Origin: Candidatus Eiseniibacteriota bacterium
Lineage (GTDB): Bacteria; Arandabacterota; Arandabacteria; Arandabacterales; Arandabacteraceae
DNA length: 6,039 nt
Reading direction: 5' to 3'
Assembly (NCBI GenBank): GCA_030622265.1
Contig: JAUXGG010000121.1
Coordinates: forward strand, 1-6,039
Shown: piece after piece, positions 5,588-6,039 of the stretch
Layout: each line of letters starts with the position of its first letter
Position numbering within the stretch: position 1 is the stretch's first letter
The notes under the pieces: model-generated
Seen by the model: the letters and a program-made list of their open reading frames with translations, nothing else
The model's database searches: none
What the model was told of the DNA's origin: nothing
Made by a program: the position numbers and the translations under genes

Positions 5588-6039
5588 TCAGGCCTTTTCT
5601 GGCGGGGTGATGCCCAACTTCTGCATCTTCTTGTACAGATTGCTTCGCTGCATGTCGAGGATCTTGGCGGTCCTGGAGATATTCCACTTGTTCTCGGCGA
5701 GCTTCTTCTCGAGGAAGCGCTTCTCGGATAGCCCCTTGAATTCCTCATAGGTCCGGGCATCCTCCCAGACATCGCCTCCCACGGAAAGTCCTTCTCCCAG
5801 GGGCGGAAGGTCATCGGCCTCGAGTTCGTCGGAGCGAGACGTGATCACCATGCGCTCTATGATGTTCCGAAGTTCCCGGACATTGCCGGGCCAGGCATGG
5901 GCGGAGAGCTCCTCGAGGAGGCGCTTGTCCATTGTCTTGGTCTTAAGCCCGTAGATATCACAGTAAACCCCGAGGAAAAACTCGGCAAGGACGGGGATAT
6001 CCTCCTTCCGTTGCCGGAGCGGCGGGATATGAAGCGGAA
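5588..6039 (-). CDS. Sigma-54-dependent transcriptional regulator (NtrC class), C-terminal part
   Basis: The last 149 residues are visible; the gene begins beyond the right edge. The visible start, PLHIPPLRQRKEDIPVLAEF, is the end of the AAA+ ATPase core typical of bacterial enhancer-binding proteins, followed by AWPGNVRELRNIIERM (residues 48-63 of the visible part), the conserved WPGNVREL block. A linker of about 35 residues leads to a Fis-type helix-turn-helix (about 105-142: LSEKRFLEKKLAENKWNISR then TAKILDMQRSNLYKKMQKLG). The protein would activate sigma-54 promoters from upstream sites by ATP hydrolysis. Sensor or receiver domains, if present, lie outside the window, so the signal is unknown. 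It ends in TGA 2 bases before rlmI, an arrangement that predicts one transcript. Targets cannot be read from this window, and no convincing sigma-54 promoter is seen in it. Confidence 0.93.
   Translation of the reverse strand, partial: PLHIPPLRQRKEDIPVLAEFFLGVYCDIYGLKTKTMDKRLLEELSAHAWPGNVRELRNIIERMVITSRSDELEADDLPPLGEGLSVGGDVWEDARTYEEFKGLSEKRFLEKKLAENKWNISRTAKILDMQRSNLYKKMQKLGITPPEKA
5593..5598 (-). promoter_or_regulatory. Ribosome binding site of rlmI within the regulator gene
   Basis: AAAAGG on the minus strand lies 7 bases before ATG at 5585, within the last codons of the regulator gene. It is weak but well placed, and it supports the shorter rlmI start and coupled translation. Confidence 0.5.

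Overview
The window looks like chromosome of a Gram-negative bacterium. It is GC-rich by eye, encodes an outer-membrane-type lipoprotein and two other exported proteins, and every supported gene lies on the minus strand, so transcription runs from right to left. The species cannot be fixed from the sequence. The combination of a DUF3108 protein, a DUF4384 protein with a YPRYLCYDCHG motif and an NtrC-type regulator recalls Deltaproteobacteria or uncultured groups such as Zixibacteria, Eisenbacteria or KSB1. That placement is an impression from family knowledge, not a result.

Right block (4368-6039): the C-terminal part of a sigma-54-dependent (NtrC-class) transcriptional regulator enters from beyond the right edge. 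It is followed after 2 bases by a complete RlmI-type rRNA large-subunit methyltransferase gene. The two are almost certainly co-transcribed.

Gap (4012-4367): next to the methyltransferase stop codon lies a striking palindromic element. It contains a 20-bp perfect palindrome and a 46-bp perfect palindrome, with three copies of TTGTGAATT spaced exactly 34 bp apart. It resembles the REP-like palindromes associated with transposases. Between it and the next gene is an AT-rich stretch that probably carries the promoter of the middle operon.

Middle operon (782-4011): three tightly packed genes for exported proteins. In transcription order they are a DUF3108 protein (Sec signal peptide), a fibronectin type III lipoprotein with a Cys-rich N-terminus, and a DUF4384 protein with a Cys- and aromatic-rich middle (WWWW, CXXCH, CXXC) and a very long basic tail. 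Gaps of 3 and 14 bases and clear Shine-Dalgarno sequences argue for coupled expression. All three should act in the periplasm or at the cell surface. Their joint function is unknown, and this is the most likely place for undescribed biology here.

Left end (1-781): about 460 bases without a convincing gene, holding operator-like inverted repeats, precede the start of a further minus-strand gene that runs off the left edge. That gene has no stop codon inside the window and is easily missed. It has a possible PAS-like segment and a CXXCH motif at the edge.
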